From NCBI GenBank assembly GCA_963843805.1, contig CAWJLY010000001.1, forward strand, positions 124,001-188,000: DNA of 64,000 nucleotides, read 5' to 3'. Both the position numbers and the translations under genes were made by a program. The notes beneath the pieces are model-generated. The model did no database searches. It worked only from the letters and a program-made list of their open reading frames with translations, and was not told where the DNA came from. Positions 1 through 9,950 of the stretch are shown here, piece by piece. Positions within the stretch are counted from its first letter, which is position 1, and each line of letters begins with the position of its first letter. Origin of the DNA: Ideonella_A sp963843805. GTDB lineage: Bacteria > Pseudomonadota > Gammaproteobacteria > Burkholderiales > Burkholderiaceae_C.

Positions 1-644
1 CACAGCGCAGCGGCATCAGCGCCGGCTGCCCAGGCGCCGCCGGTCACGTCCCATCCCGAGCGGCGGAAGAACTCCGCCACCATCACCAGCCCGAATGTGT
101 GCTGTTCGCCGGGGCTGGGCAGCAACAGCACGCGTCGACCCTGCGAGGGATGCTCCACGCTCCGGCCGAGGGCCGGGCTCAGTTCGCGCAGCACCCGTTG
201 CAAGCGCCCCAGCCCGACTGTGACGTCGGTAAAGCTGCACAGGTCGTCTTCCCACAACAAGCCGAGGTAGCGCGCCGTCGGCGCCAGCAGCTCGAGGTAG
301 ATCTGCTCCACCGCGACATCCTGCGCCCGCAGGTGCTGGATGGTCGCGAAGGCCATGTCTTCCTGGTGCGACAACACCAGTTTGGCAAATTGCCGGACGT
401 CGGCCTCGGAGACCACATGAGGCCGCACGGCAGGCTGGGCCGGCGGCTCGGCCGGTGTGCGGTGCGCCAGCATCAACCGGGGAATGATCTCCAGTTCGAT
501 CGTGCGGGCCAACTGCGACATCCGGGTGTCGTTGGCGGCTTCGGCCGGAAGAAAATGAGGGATATCGGCCTCGCAATCATGCCGCGAGGCTCCGCCACCC
601 GCCGATCCTTCATCCGAGACTCGCTCCTGCGGAACGCTGTCCAT
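1..644 (-). CDS. ppaA: AerR/PpaA-type cobalamin-binding photosynthesis regulator (partial)
   Basis: Probable AerR/PpaA regulator, which in purple bacteria binds B12 and antagonises the repressor PpsR/CrtJ. The frame is open from ATG at 644 (MDSVPQERV, preceded by a GAGGAG Shine-Dalgarno) to the window edge, so the C-terminus is missing. An N-terminal helical segment includes QLARTIELEIIPRLMLAH and LVLSHQEDMAFATIQ, followed by LLWEDDLCSFTDVTVGLGR. The B12-binding domain start reads LLLPSPGEQHTFGLVMVAEF (about residues 173-192), and its His is in the position expected for the cobalamin ligand. It lies divergent from bchF, as ppaA/aerR does near bchF in other purple bacteria. The family call is firm. 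Whether it senses light through B12 here is inference. Confidence 0.85.
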   Translation of the reverse strand, partial: MDSVPQERVSDEGSAGGGASRHDCEADIPHFLPAEAANDTRMSQLARTIELEIIPRLMLAHRTPAEPPAQPAVRPHVVSEADVRQFAKLVLSHQEDMAFATIQHLRAQDVAVEQIYLELLAPTARYLGLLWEDDLCSFTDVTVGLGRLQRVLRELSPALGRSVEHPSQGRRVLLLPSPGEQHTFGLVMVAEFFRRSGWDVTGGAWAAGADAAAL

Positions 645-848
645 CGGCGGTCTCCTCGCGATGTTCTGCGGTTGTGCACCAGCACATGCCGGGGCACGCC
701 ACCGCTGAACGGTGGCCGTCCACGGCGTCCGAAGCTGTACCGCCTCGTGAGCCGCAATCCAGTTCTACCGCCGCGCATCCCGGTCGTCAATCGGTATCGA
801 GCTTCTCGGCGACCGATCTGACGCCGAAAAGACAACGGCATGGACATA

Positions 849-877
849 AATATAGTGTCAGCTTTAATTTACGTCTA
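849..877 (-). promoter_or_regulatory. Candidate promoter for the aerR/ppaA gene
   Basis: On the minus strand TAGACG and TATATT are separated by 17 bases, about 200 bases upstream of the ppaA start. The -10 element is good and the -35 is weak. The PpsR-like box lies in its spacer, so one bound repressor could silence both directions. This rests on pattern matching only. Confidence 0.4.
856..873 (+). promoter_or_regulatory. PpsR/CrtJ-like operator (TGT-N12-ACG)
   Basis: A TGT, 12 bases, then ACG: one base off the established PpsR/CrtJ palindrome TGT-N12-ACA. It lies in an AT-rich patch ten bases upstream of the likely bchF -35 element and inside the spacer of the divergent promoter. Because a ppsR gene is present in the window, repression of bchF at this site is plausible, but only this one site was found. 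Confidence 0.4.
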
Positions 878-883
878 GTGTTG

Positions 884-912
884 TTGACATATTTCCGAGC
901 CGGGTCTAGATT
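884..912 (+). promoter_or_regulatory. Sigma-70 promoter of the bch-puh operon
   Basis: TTGACA (884-889), 17 bases, TAGATT (907-912). The -35 is perfect and the -10 differs from consensus at two positions. It ends 24 bases before the bchF start and is the only strong sigma-70 match found in the bchF-ppaA gap. It probably drives bchF and downstream genes. Confidence 0.6.
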
Positions 913-936
913 CAAGCCCAGCAATCGAGGACCCAG

Positions 937-1542
937 ATGCGATCAAGTGGAGCAAGGCCGGCCGAACGCCCGCCCCTGTACACCGCGGAACAACGCCAAC
1001 GGCGTGATGCGTCGGGCTGGACGCTGGTCCAGGGGGTGCTCGCACCGCTGCAGTTTCTGGTCTTCATCGTCAGCCTCGCGCTGGTGCTGCGCTTTCTCAC
1101 CACTGGCGAAGGCCACGCGGCGGCCACCGGATCGGTGGTGATCAAGACACTCACGCTGTACCTGATCATGGTCACCGGTTGCATCTGGGAGAAAGTGGTT
1201 TTCGGCCGCTATCTGTTCGCACCGGCCTTCTACTGGGAAGACGTCTTCAGCATGCTGGTGCTGGCGCTGCACACCGCCTACCTGATGGCGTGGTCCAGCG
1301 GCATCCTGGGTGACCGCCCATTGATGGTCCTGGCACTGGCCGCCTATGCCGCCTACCTGATCAACGCGACGCAGTTCATTCTGAAGCTGCGCAGCGCCCG
1401 CCTCGACCACGCGCGCCGCCAGGCGCCGGCGCCGGCGCCGCTGCCGGTCGCCGCGCCGCCCGGAGTTTCTGGAGCTCGCGACGCGGGTGCATCGGCAAGC
1501 CGTCGTCGCGCACGGTCGCGGATCCCGTGCATCGCGTGGTGA
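937..1542 (+). CDS. bchF: 2-vinyl bacteriochlorophyllide hydratase BchF
   Basis: BchF hydrates the C3 vinyl group of the chlorin ring during bacteriochlorophyll a synthesis and is membrane bound. The protein starts MRSSGARPAERPPLYTAEQR. The conserved core carries ALVLRFLTTGEGHAAATGS, GCIWEKVVFGRYLFAPAFYW and a helical C-terminal half (VFSMLVLALHTAYL). The conserved family ends near residue 165. The remaining Ala/Pro/Arg-rich tail is atypical, and a second frame after about 1460 (EFLELATRVHRQAVVAHGRG) also looks protein-like, so a frameshift near 1460 is possible. The end overlaps the bchN start by 16 bases. It is the first gene of bchFNBHLM. Confidence 0.88.
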   Translation: MRSSGARPAERPPLYTAEQRQRRDASGWTLVQGVLAPLQFLVFIVSLALVLRFLTTGEGHAAATGSVVIKTLTLYLIMVTGCIWEKVVFGRYLFAPAFYWEDVFSMLVLALHTAYLMAWSSGILGDRPLMVLALAAYAAYLINATQFILKLRSARLDHARRQAPAPAPLPVAAPPGVSGARDAGASASRRRARSRIPCIAW

Positions 1543-2825
1543 GCACACTGATCCCCATCCGCGCTGAATCGGCGGGCTGCAGCGATACACCGGTGCTGCG
1601 CGAGCGCGGCCAGCGCGAGGTGTTCTGCGGGTTGACCGGCATCATCTGGCTGCACCGAAAGATCCAGGACGCCTTCTTTCTGGTGGTCGGTTCGCGCACC
1701 TGTGCGCACCTGATCCAGTCGGCAGCGGGCGTGATGATCTTCGCCGAGCCGCGTTTTGCGACGGCGATCATCGACGAGCGCGACCTGGCGGGCCTCGCCG
1801 ACGCCAACGAAGAGCTCGACCGGGTGGTCACCCGGCTGCTCGAGCGGCGCCCGGAAATCAAGCTGCTGTTTCTGGTCGGCTCGTGCCCGTCGGAGGTCAT
1901 CAAGCTCGATCTGTCGCGTGCCGCCGCGCGGCTGTCGACCCGGCACACGCCGAACGTGCGAGTGCTGAGCTACTCGGGCAGTGGCATCGAGACCACCTTC
2001 ACGCAGGGCGAGGATGCGTGCATCGCCTCGCTGATTCCGGGTCTACCTGCCGAGAAGGGCGACGCAGCGGCATCGTTGATGGTGGTCGGCACGCTCGCCG
2101 ACGTCGTCGAAGACCAGTTCGCGCGGCTGTTCACGCAACTGGGCATCGAGCGCGTGCAATTCTTCCCGCCGCGCCGCGCCGCTGCCATGCCCAGCATCGG
2201 GCCGAATACGCGGTTCCTGCTGGCGCAGCCTTTCCTGGCCGAAACAGCGCGCCTGCTCGAAGCCCGTGGCGCACGTCGGTTGCCCGCGCCGTTTCCGCTC
2301 GGCGCCGAAGGCACGACGGCGTGGCTTCAGGCGGCGGCGGATGCGTTCGGCGTGTCGGCTGCCGACTTCGATCGGGTCACCGCACCCGGCCGCGAGCGCG
2401 CGCGCACTGCGGTGGCGCGCCACCGCATCACGCTGGCCGACAAGCGCATCTTCTTCTTTCCCGATTCGCAGCTCGAGATCCCGATCGCCCGCTTCCTGTC
2501 GCGTGAGGCCGGAATGACCCTGACAGAGGTCGGATCGCCGTATCTGCACCGCCAGCACCTGGCCGAAGAACTGGCGCTGCTGCCCGCCGGCACCGTGCTG
2601 TCCGAAGGGCAGGACGTCGAGAAGCAGCTCGACCGCTGCCGTGCCGCACAAGCCGACATCGTGGTCTGCGGCCTCGGCCTCGCCAACCCGCTCGAGGCCG
2701 AGGGCATGACCACCAAATGGTCGATCGAACTGGTCTTCACACCGATCCAGGGCTATGACCAGGCTGGCGACCTCGCCGAGCTGTTCACGCGCCCGCTGCT
2801 GCGCCGCCTCAAGCTGGTCGCCTGA
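1527..2825 (+). CDS. bchN: Light-independent protochlorophyllide reductase subunit N
   Basis: BchN pairs with BchB to form the catalytic component of the dark-operative protochlorophyllide reductase, a nitrogenase-like enzyme that takes electrons from BchL. The 432-residue frame is intact. Three Cys expected to ligate the [4Fe-4S] cluster are visible: C18 (AGCSDTPV), C59 (GSRTCAHL) and C120 (VGSCPSEV). The family segments GLTGIIWLHRKIQDAFFLVV and CGLGLANPLEAEGMTTKW are present. The N-terminus is about ten residues longer than usual, so the true start may differ slightly. It is the last bch gene without a frameshift. Confidence 0.96.
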   Translation: MHRVVSTLIPIRAESAGCSDTPVLRERGQREVFCGLTGIIWLHRKIQDAFFLVVGSRTCAHLIQSAAGVMIFAEPRFATAIIDERDLAGLADANEELDRVVTRLLERRPEIKLLFLVGSCPSEVIKLDLSRAAARLSTRHTPNVRVLSYSGSGIETTFTQGEDACIASLIPGLPAEKGDAAASLMVVGTLADVVEDQFARLFTQLGIERVQFFPPRRAAAMPSIGPNTRFLLAQPFLAETARLLEARGARRLPAPFPLGAEGTTAWLQAAADAFGVSAADFDRVTAPGRERARTAVARHRITLADKRIFFFPDSQLEIPIARFLSREAGMTLTEVGSPYLHRQHLAEELALLPAGTVLSEGQDVEKQLDRCRAAQADIVVCGLGLANPLEAEGMTTKWSIELVFTPIQGYDQAGDLAELFTRPLLRRLKLVA

Positions 2826-2874
2826 CATGACGACCCCCCGCCCAGGTCGTGCATCTACCCCGAGGGGCGCTGAC

Positions 2875-4499
2875 GTGCAACTGACGCTCTGGACTTACGA
2901 AGGGCCGCCGCACGTCGGTGCGATGCGCGTGGCCACCGCGATGCAGGACGTGCATTACGTGCTGCACGCACCGCAGGGCGACACCTATGCCGACCTGCTG
3001 TTCACGATGATCGAGCGGCTGCCGAAACGACCGCCCGTGACCTACACCACCTTTCAGGCGCGCGACCTGGGCGGCGACACCGCGGAGCTTGTTCAAGCGT
3101 GCCGCCCGCGACGCCTACGACCGTTTCAAGCCGAAGGCGATGATGGTGGGTGCCTCATGCACGGCGGAGCTGATCCAGGACGACCCGGGCGGGCTCGCCA
3201 AGGCGCTCGATCTGCCGATCCCGGTGGTCGCGCTCGAACTGCCGTCGTACCAGCGCAAGGAAAACTGGGGAGCCTCGGAAACCTTCTACCAGATGGTGCG
3301 TGCGTTGGCCGGGCCGAAAGTGCTTGCAAAGGACGCCATCCGCCCGCGCGCCCTGTCGGCCAGCGCCCGCGCTGCAACCTGCTCGGCCCGACCGCGCTGG
3401 GGTTCCGGCACCGCGACGATGTGCGCGAGATCACGCAGCTGCTCGATCGCATGGGTATCGATGTGCAACGGTTGCGCCGCTGGGCGCATCGGCCGACGAC
3501 CTCGCCCACCTCGGCGAAGCCGATTTCAACGTGGTGATGTACCCCGAGACCGGTGCGCTCGCCGCCAGCTGGCTCAACCGCAACTTCGGCCAGCCGCTCA
3601 CCAAGACCATCCCGATCGGTGTCGCGGCTACCCGCGAATTCATCGCCGAGGTCGCGGCGCTGGCCGGCATCGACCCGGCGGCCGCGCTGGCCGCCACCGA
3701 ATCGCATTCGCCCTGGTACGCGCGTTCGGTCGACTCGACCTACCTGACCGGCAAGCGGGTGTTCGTCTTCGGCGACGCCACCCACGCCGTCGCCGCGGCG
3801 CGAGTCGCGTCGAGCGAGCTCGGCTTCAAGGTGGTCGGCATCGGCACCTACAGCCGCGAATTTGCCCGCGAGGTGCGCGAGGCCGCCAAGCAGTACGGCG
3901 TCGAGGCACTGATCAGCGACGACTACCTCGATGTCGAGGCCCGCATCGCGGAACTTCAGCCCGAACTGGTGCTCGGCACGCAGATGGAGCGCCACATCGC
4001 CAAGCGGCTCGGCGTGCCGTGCGCCGTGATCTCGGCACCGGTGCACGTGCAGGATTTTCCGGCGCGCTACTCGCCGCAGATGGGCTTCGAAGGGGCCAAC
4101 GTCCTGTTCGACACCTGGGTGCACCCGCTGATGATGGGACTGGAAGAGCACCTGATCGGCATGTTCCGCGGCGATGCCGAGTTTCATGAGGACGCCGCGC
4201 CCTCGCACCTCGGTGGTGGCCATGCCCGGCTGGCCGAAGCCGCGGCCGCCGCGCCGCAGCGAGCTTGCGGCGCACGTGCCGAGGCCGCTGCACCGGCTCT
4301 CGTCGCAGCCGACTGGCAGTCGTCGCGCCTGCCGGCGCTGGCCGTCTGGGCAAGCGATGCCGAGAAGGAGCTGCGCAAGATTCCGTTTTTCGTGCGTGGC
4401 AAGGCCCGGCGCAACACCGAAGCCTATGCCCGTGACCATGCCGTGCCGGTGATCACCATCGAGACCTTGTATGACGCCAAAGCGCATTTCAGTCGTTGA
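2875..4499 (+). CDS. bchB: Light-independent protochlorophyllide reductase subunit B (frameshifted)
   Basis: BchB completes the BchNB heterotetramer. I chose GTG at 2875 because it gives the family N-terminus VQLTLWTYEGPPHVGAMRVA. Family sequence continues across three frame changes, near 3090, 3335 and 3475. Examples are TFYQMVRALAGPKV before the second, CNLLGPTALGFRHRDDVREI between the second and third, and VAPLGASADDLAHLGEADFN after the third. At 3090 the reading GAGCTTGTTCAAG has one base more than the expected Glu-Leu-Phe-Lys codons. The C-terminal domain (KIPFFVRGKARRNTEAYARD) is intact. No stop codon or large deletion was seen, so sequencing error is more likely than decay. It overlaps bchH. 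Confidence 0.9.
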
Positions 4500-7400
4500 G
4501 CGCAAGGCCTCGCCGCCACCCGTGATGCGGGTGGTGCATGGTCACCATGGACAGCCACCTGGCGAGCGCCACCGAGCGCGCGCATGGCGTGCTGGCCCGG
4601 TCGCTGCCCGGCCTGACGCTCAGCGTGCACGCCGCGGCCGAATGGGGCGACGACCCGCGGCGCTGGCACGCTGCCGGCCGACATCGCGCAAGGCGACATC
4701 GTGATCGCCACGATGCTGTTCATGGAAGACCACTTCCCGCCGATCCTGCCTGCGCTGCAGGCGCGCCGCGATGCACTGCGACGCCATGGTCTGCGCCATG
4801 TCCGCGGCCGAGGTCACGAAGCTGACGCGCATGGGCAAGTTCGACATGTCGGCGCCCGCCACCGGCGCGATGGCCTTGCTGAAGCGCCTGCGCGGCAAGC
4901 CCGAGGCCAAGGGTCAGCGAGCCGGCGCAACGGCCAGCGCCGGCGCGCAACAGATGAAGATGCTGCGCCGACTGCCGAAGATCCTGCGCTTCATTCCCGG
5001 CACCGCCCAGGACGTGCGCGCCTACTTCCTGACGCTGCAATACTGGCTGGCCGGCTCGGAGGAGAACATCGCGCACATGGTCCGCTTCCTGGTCGACCGC
5101 TACGCCGACGGCGCGCGCCAGCGCCTGCGCGGCTGCGCCAGGACGCACGCGCCGGTCGACTACCCGGAAGTCGGCGTCTACCACCCGCGCATGCCAGGCG
5201 CCGCATGTCGGCCGCAGCGCGCCGACCTGCCCCGCGTCGCCACCAGCGGCAAGCGCGGCACGGTCGGTCTGCTGCTGATGCGCTCCTACCTGCTGGCCGG
5301 CAACGCCGACCACTACGACGGCGTGATCACCGCGCTCGAGGCGCGCGGCCTGCGCGTGATCCCGGCCTTCGCGACCGGGCTCGACCGCGCCCGGCGATCG
5401 ACGCATTCTTCTTCGCACGACGGCCGGCCGACGATCGACGCGCTGGTCTCGCTGACCGGCTTCTCGCTGGTCGGCGGCCCGGCCTACAACGACGCCAAGG
5501 CGGCCGAAGACATCCTGGCCAGGCTCGACGTGCCCTATCTCGCCGTCACGCCGGTCGAGTTCCAGACGCTCGACCAGTGGGGCGGCTCGCCGCGCGGCCT
5601 GCTGCCGGTCGAGTCGACGATGATGGTCGCGATCCCCGAACTCGACGGCGCCACCGGCTCGATGGTGTTCGGCGGCCGCGGCAGCGCGCGCACATCGCCT
5701 GCACCGGCTGCTCGCACGCCTGCACCTTCGAGAACGTCGTCGACGCGCACGACATGCACACCTGCATCGAGCGCGCCGACATGCTGGCCGCGCGCGTCGG
5801 CAAGCTGGTCGACCTGCGCCGCTCCGAGCGCGCCGAGCGCAAGGTCGGCGCCGTGATCTTCAACTTCCCGCCGAATGCCGGCAACACCGGCACCGCCGCC
5901 TTCCTGTCGGTGTTCGAGTCGCTGTTCAACACGCTGGCGGCGATGGCAGCGCGAGGGCTACACGGTCGAGATGCCGGCCAGCGTCGACGACGCTGCGCGA
6001 GCGCATCATCGACGGCAACGCCGCAGCGCTTCGGCGCCGATGGCCAACGTGCACGCGCGCATTCCGGCCGACGACCACGTGCGGCGCGAGAAGCACCTGA
6101 ACGAGATCGAGGCGCAATGGGGCCCGGCGCCCGGCAAGCCAGCAGAGCGACGGCAGCAGCATCTTCGTGCTCGGCGAGCGCTTCGGCAACGTGTTCGTCG
6201 GCATCCAGCCGGCCTTCGGCTACGAAGGCGACCCGATGCGCCTGCTGTTCGAGAAGGGCTTCGCGCCGACGCATGCCTTCTCGGCCTTCTACCGCTGGCT
6301 GCGCGAGGATTTCGGCGCCGACGCGGTGCTGCATTTCGGCACCCACGGCGCGCTCGAATTCATGCCCGGCAAGCAGACCGGCATGTCGGCCGCCTGCTGG
6401 CCCGACCGGCTGATCGGCGACCTGCCCAACTTCTACCTCTACGCGTCGAACAACCCGTCGGAAGGCACGATCGCCAAGCGCCGCGCCGCCGCCACGCTGA
6501 TCAGCTACCTGACGCCGCCGGTCGCGCAGGCCGGGCTGTACAAGGGCCTGGTCGACCTGAAGGCGATCGCTCGAGCGCTGCCGCGGCCTCGAGCCCGACG
6601 CGCACGCCGAGCGCGACGAACTCGCGCGTCATGATCCAGGCGCAGGCCGCCGCAGCTCGACCTGGCCGCGGCCGAGCCGGCGTGGGGCGGCGACGCCGAG
6701 CGCACGCGATCGCGGGGCTGCAGCGACGCGGTGCTCGAGCTCGAATACACGCTGATCCCGCACGGCCTGCATGTGGTCGGCCAGGCGCCCAGCGCCGCCG
6801 AGCGCGTCGACCTGCTGCTGTCGTGCGCCGAGGCCTCGCACGGCGTGCGGCCGGACCGCGCGCTGGTCGAGGCGCTGGTCGACGGCGCAGCCCGGATGCG
6901 CCGCCATGCGCTCGCCACCGACGGCGCGGCCGACGCGGCGCTGCCTGCTGCGCGAGCTGGCCGCCATCGACGCGCTGCTGGCCGAGGACCACGAGATCGA
7001 CGGCATCCTGCGCGCGCTCGACGGCCGCTTCCTGCGCCCTGCGCCCGGCGGCGACCTGCTGCGCACGCCGGCGATCCTGCCGACCGGCCGCAACCTGCAC
7101 GGCTTCGACCCGTTCCGCATCCCCAGCGCCTACGCGGTGAAGGACGGCGCGCGCCAGGCCGAGCGGCTGCTGGACAAGCACCTGGCCGACGGCCACGCGC
7201 TTCCCGAATCGATCGCGCATGGTGCTGTGGGGCACCGACAACCTGAAGAGCGAAGGCGGCCCGATCGCGCCAGGCGCTGGCGCTGATGGGCGCCAGGCCG
7301 CGCTTCGACAGCTACGGCCGGCTGGCCGGCGCCGAACTGATGCCGCTGGCACGAGCTGGGCCGGCCGCGCGTCGACGTGGTGATCACGCTGTCGGGCATC

Positions 7401-8310
7401 TTCCGCGACCTGCTGCCGCTGCAGATCAAGCTGCTGGCCGAAGCCGCCTTCCTGGCCGCCAGCGCCGACGAGCCGCTCGAGCAGAACTTCATCCGCAAGC
7501 ACGCGCTGGCCTACCAGGCCGAGCACGGCGGCGACCTCGAGACCGCGTCGCTGCGCGTGTTCGGCAACGCCGAAGGCGCCTACGGCTCCAACGTCAACAG
7601 CCTGATCGACAACAGCCGCTGGGACGACGGCGACGAACTGGCCGAGACCTACAGCCGCCGCAAGGGCTTCGCCTACGGCCGCGCGGGCCGCCCGGTGCAG
7701 CAGGCGCAGCTGCTGCAAAGCGTGCTGGCCGGCGTGCAGCTGGCCTACCAGAACCTCGATTCGGTCGAGCTCGGCGTGACCACGGTCGACACCTACTTCG
7801 ACACGCTCGGCGGCATCAGCCGCGCGATCAAGCGCGCCAAGGCGGCAAGCGGCGGCGCGACGATGGCGCCGGTCTACATCGGCGACCAGACGCGCGACGC
7901 AACGGCGGCGGCACGGTGCGCACGCTGACCGAGCAGGTCGCGCTGGAGACCCGCACCCGCATGCTGAACCCGAAGTGGTACGAGGGCATGCTGAAGCACG
8001 GCTACGAAGGCGTGCGCCAGATCGAGGTGCACGTGACCAACACGATGGGCTGGTCGGCCACGACCGGCCAGGTGCAGCCCTGGGTCTACCAGCAGCTGAG
8101 CGAGACCTTCGTGCTCGACCCGGCGATGCGCGAGCGCCTCGCCAAGCTCAATCCGACCGCCTCGGCGCGGGTCGCCAACCGGCTGCTCGAAGCTCCGACC
8201 GCAAGTTCTGGAAGCCCGACGCCGCGATGCTCGCAGCGCTGCGCCGGGCCGGCGAAGAGCTCGAAGACCGGCTCGAAGGCGTCTACGTCGCTGAAGGAAG
8301 CGCCGCATGA
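4471..8310 (+). CDS. bchH: Magnesium-chelatase subunit H (many frameshifts)
   Basis: BchH is the large porphyrin-binding subunit that inserts Mg2+ into protoporphyrin IX together with BchI and BchD, which are not in the window. The span of about 1,280 codons fits the family. The start at ATG 4471, overlapping the bchB end, gives MTPKRISVVERKASPPPVM. Conserved pieces lie in all three frames: VTMDSHLASATERA, QYWLAGSEENIAHMVRFLVD, AYNDAKAAEDILARLDVPYL, HIACTGCSHACTFENVVDAH, LHFGTHGALEFMPGKQTGMS (CobN/BchH signature) and EVHVTNTMGWSATTGQVQPW. I count more than ten frame changes, mostly single-base insertions or deletions. The end overlaps the bchL start (ATGA). Confidence 0.9.
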
Positions 8311-9234
8311 GCACCGCCACCGTTCCGTTCCCCGACATCAAGCGCCCGGGCGTCCGCACGAACCTGCGCGCTCGACGGCGAGGGCAGCGTGCAGGTCGCA
8401 GCTCGACCCGAACGTGAAGATCGGCACCGCCAAGGTGTTCGCGATCTACGGCAAGGGCGGCATCGGCAAGAGCACGACCTCGCGCAACCTGTCGGCGGCG
8501 TTCTCCAAGCTCGGCAAGCGCGTGCTGCAGATCGGCTGCGACCCCAAGCACGACTCGACCTTCACGCTGACCAAGAAGATGATGCCGACCGTGATCGACG
8601 TGCTCGAGACGGTCGACTTCCACGCCGAGGAGCTGCGCGTCGAGGACTTCGTCTTCGAGGGCTACAACGGCGTGATGTGCGTCGAGGCCGGCGGCCCGCC
8701 GGCCGGCACCGGCTGCGGCGGCTACGTGGTCGGCCAGACCGTCAAGCTGCTGAAGGAGCACCACCTGCTCGAAGACACCGACGTGGTGATCTTCGACGTG
8801 CTGGGCGACGTGGTCTGCGGCGGCTTCGCCGCGCCGCTGCAGCATGCCGACCGCGCGCTGATCGTCACCGCCAACGACTTCGACTCGATCTTCGCGATGA
8901 ACCGCATCGTGCAGGCGATCGGCGCCAAGGCGAAGAACTACAACGTGCGGCTCGGCGGCGTGATCGCCAACCGCAGCGCGGCCACCGACCAGATCGACAA
9001 GTACAACGACCAGATCGGCCTGAAGCTGGCGGCGCACTTCCCCGACCTCGACGTGATCCGCCGCAGCCGGCTGAAGAAGTCGACGCTGTTCGAGATGGAG
9101 CATTCGCCCGAGCTCGAGGCGGTGCAGAACGAATACATGCGGCTGGCCGCCGCGCTGTGGCTCGGCACCGAGCCGCTCGAACGCGCGTGCCGATGAAGGA
9201 CCGCGACATCTTCGACCTGCTGGGCTTCGACTGA
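8307..9234 (+). CDS. bchL: Light-independent protochlorophyllide reductase ATP-binding protein (frameshifted)
   Basis: BchL is the nitrogenase-iron-protein-like ATPase dimer that passes electrons to BchNB. It starts MSTATVPFPDIKRPGVRTNL. After two frame changes near 8375 and 8397 a long clean frame carries the P-loop (IYGKGGIGKST), the Fe-protein signature IGCDPKHDSTFTL and the bridging-cluster Cys regions EAGGPPAGTGCGG and DVLGDVVCGGFAAP. A last change near 9180 restores the family C-terminus VPMKDRDIFDLLGFD. Length is about 308 residues. The gene is joined to bchH by an ATGA overlap and to bchM by TGATG. Confidence 0.94.
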
Positions 9235-9950
9235 TGCAGACCAGCCATGCACCTACCACGCGAACGCCGCGGCGCAGATCGAGACCTACTTCGACCGCAC
9301 CGCCGTCGAGGCCTGGGCGCGGCTGACCTCCGACGCGCCGGTCGGCCGCATCCGCGCCACGGTGCGCGCCGGCCGCGACCGCATGCGCGCGACGCTGCTG
9401 TCGCTGGCTGCCCGACGACCTGCGCGGCCGCGCGCTGCTCGATGCCGGCTGCGGCACCGGCGCGCTGGCGGTCGAGGCCGCGCGGCGCGGCGCCGAGGTG
9501 CTGGCGATCGACCTGTCGCCGACGCTGGTCGACCTGGCGCGCGAGCGCCAGCCGCGCGATCTGCGGCGGCGGCACGCATCGACTTCCGCGCCGGCGACAT
9601 GCTCGACGCCGGCGCTCGGCCGCTTCGACTACGTCGTCGGCATGGACTCGCTGATCCACTACGAGCGCGGCGACGCGGTGCGCGTGCTGGCCGGCCTGGC
9701 GCAGCGCACGCGCCGCGCGCTGCTCTTCACCTTCGCGCCGAGCAGCCCGGCGCTGGCGGCGATGCGCGCGGTCGGGCAGCTGTTCCCGCGCGGCGACCGC
9801 GCGCCGGCCGATCGAGCCGGTGCGCCGAGCGCGCTGCACCGGCGGCTCGACGCACGACGCCGCGCTGCAGGGCTGGCGCGCGCGGCCGCACCGCAGCGCA
9901 TCGCCAGCGGCTTCTACACCTCGCAGGCGCTGGAGCTGGTGCAGCGATGA
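9234..9950 (+). CDS. bchM: Mg-protoporphyrin IX O-methyltransferase BchM (frameshifted)
   Basis: BchM uses S-adenosylmethionine to methylate Mg-protoporphyrin IX, giving the substrate of the AcsF cyclase encoded downstream. The start MQTSHAPTT overlaps the bchL stop. The SAM-binding motif is ALLDAGCGTGALAVEAARRG, and further family pieces are VLAIDLSPTLVDLARERQ, RFDYVVGMDSLIHYERGDAV and IASGFYTSQALELVQR. At least five single-base frame changes interrupt it, near 9250, 9410, 9565, 9615 and 9815. The expected size, about 235 residues, matches the span. The stop overlaps the lhaA start (GATGA). Confidence 0.9.

Noticed and set aside
16..576. Open frame of 186 codons on the minus strand at the left edge
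   Set aside because: It is a shadow; another minus-strand frame of the same bases encodes the AerR/PpaA protein with clear B12-domain motifs.
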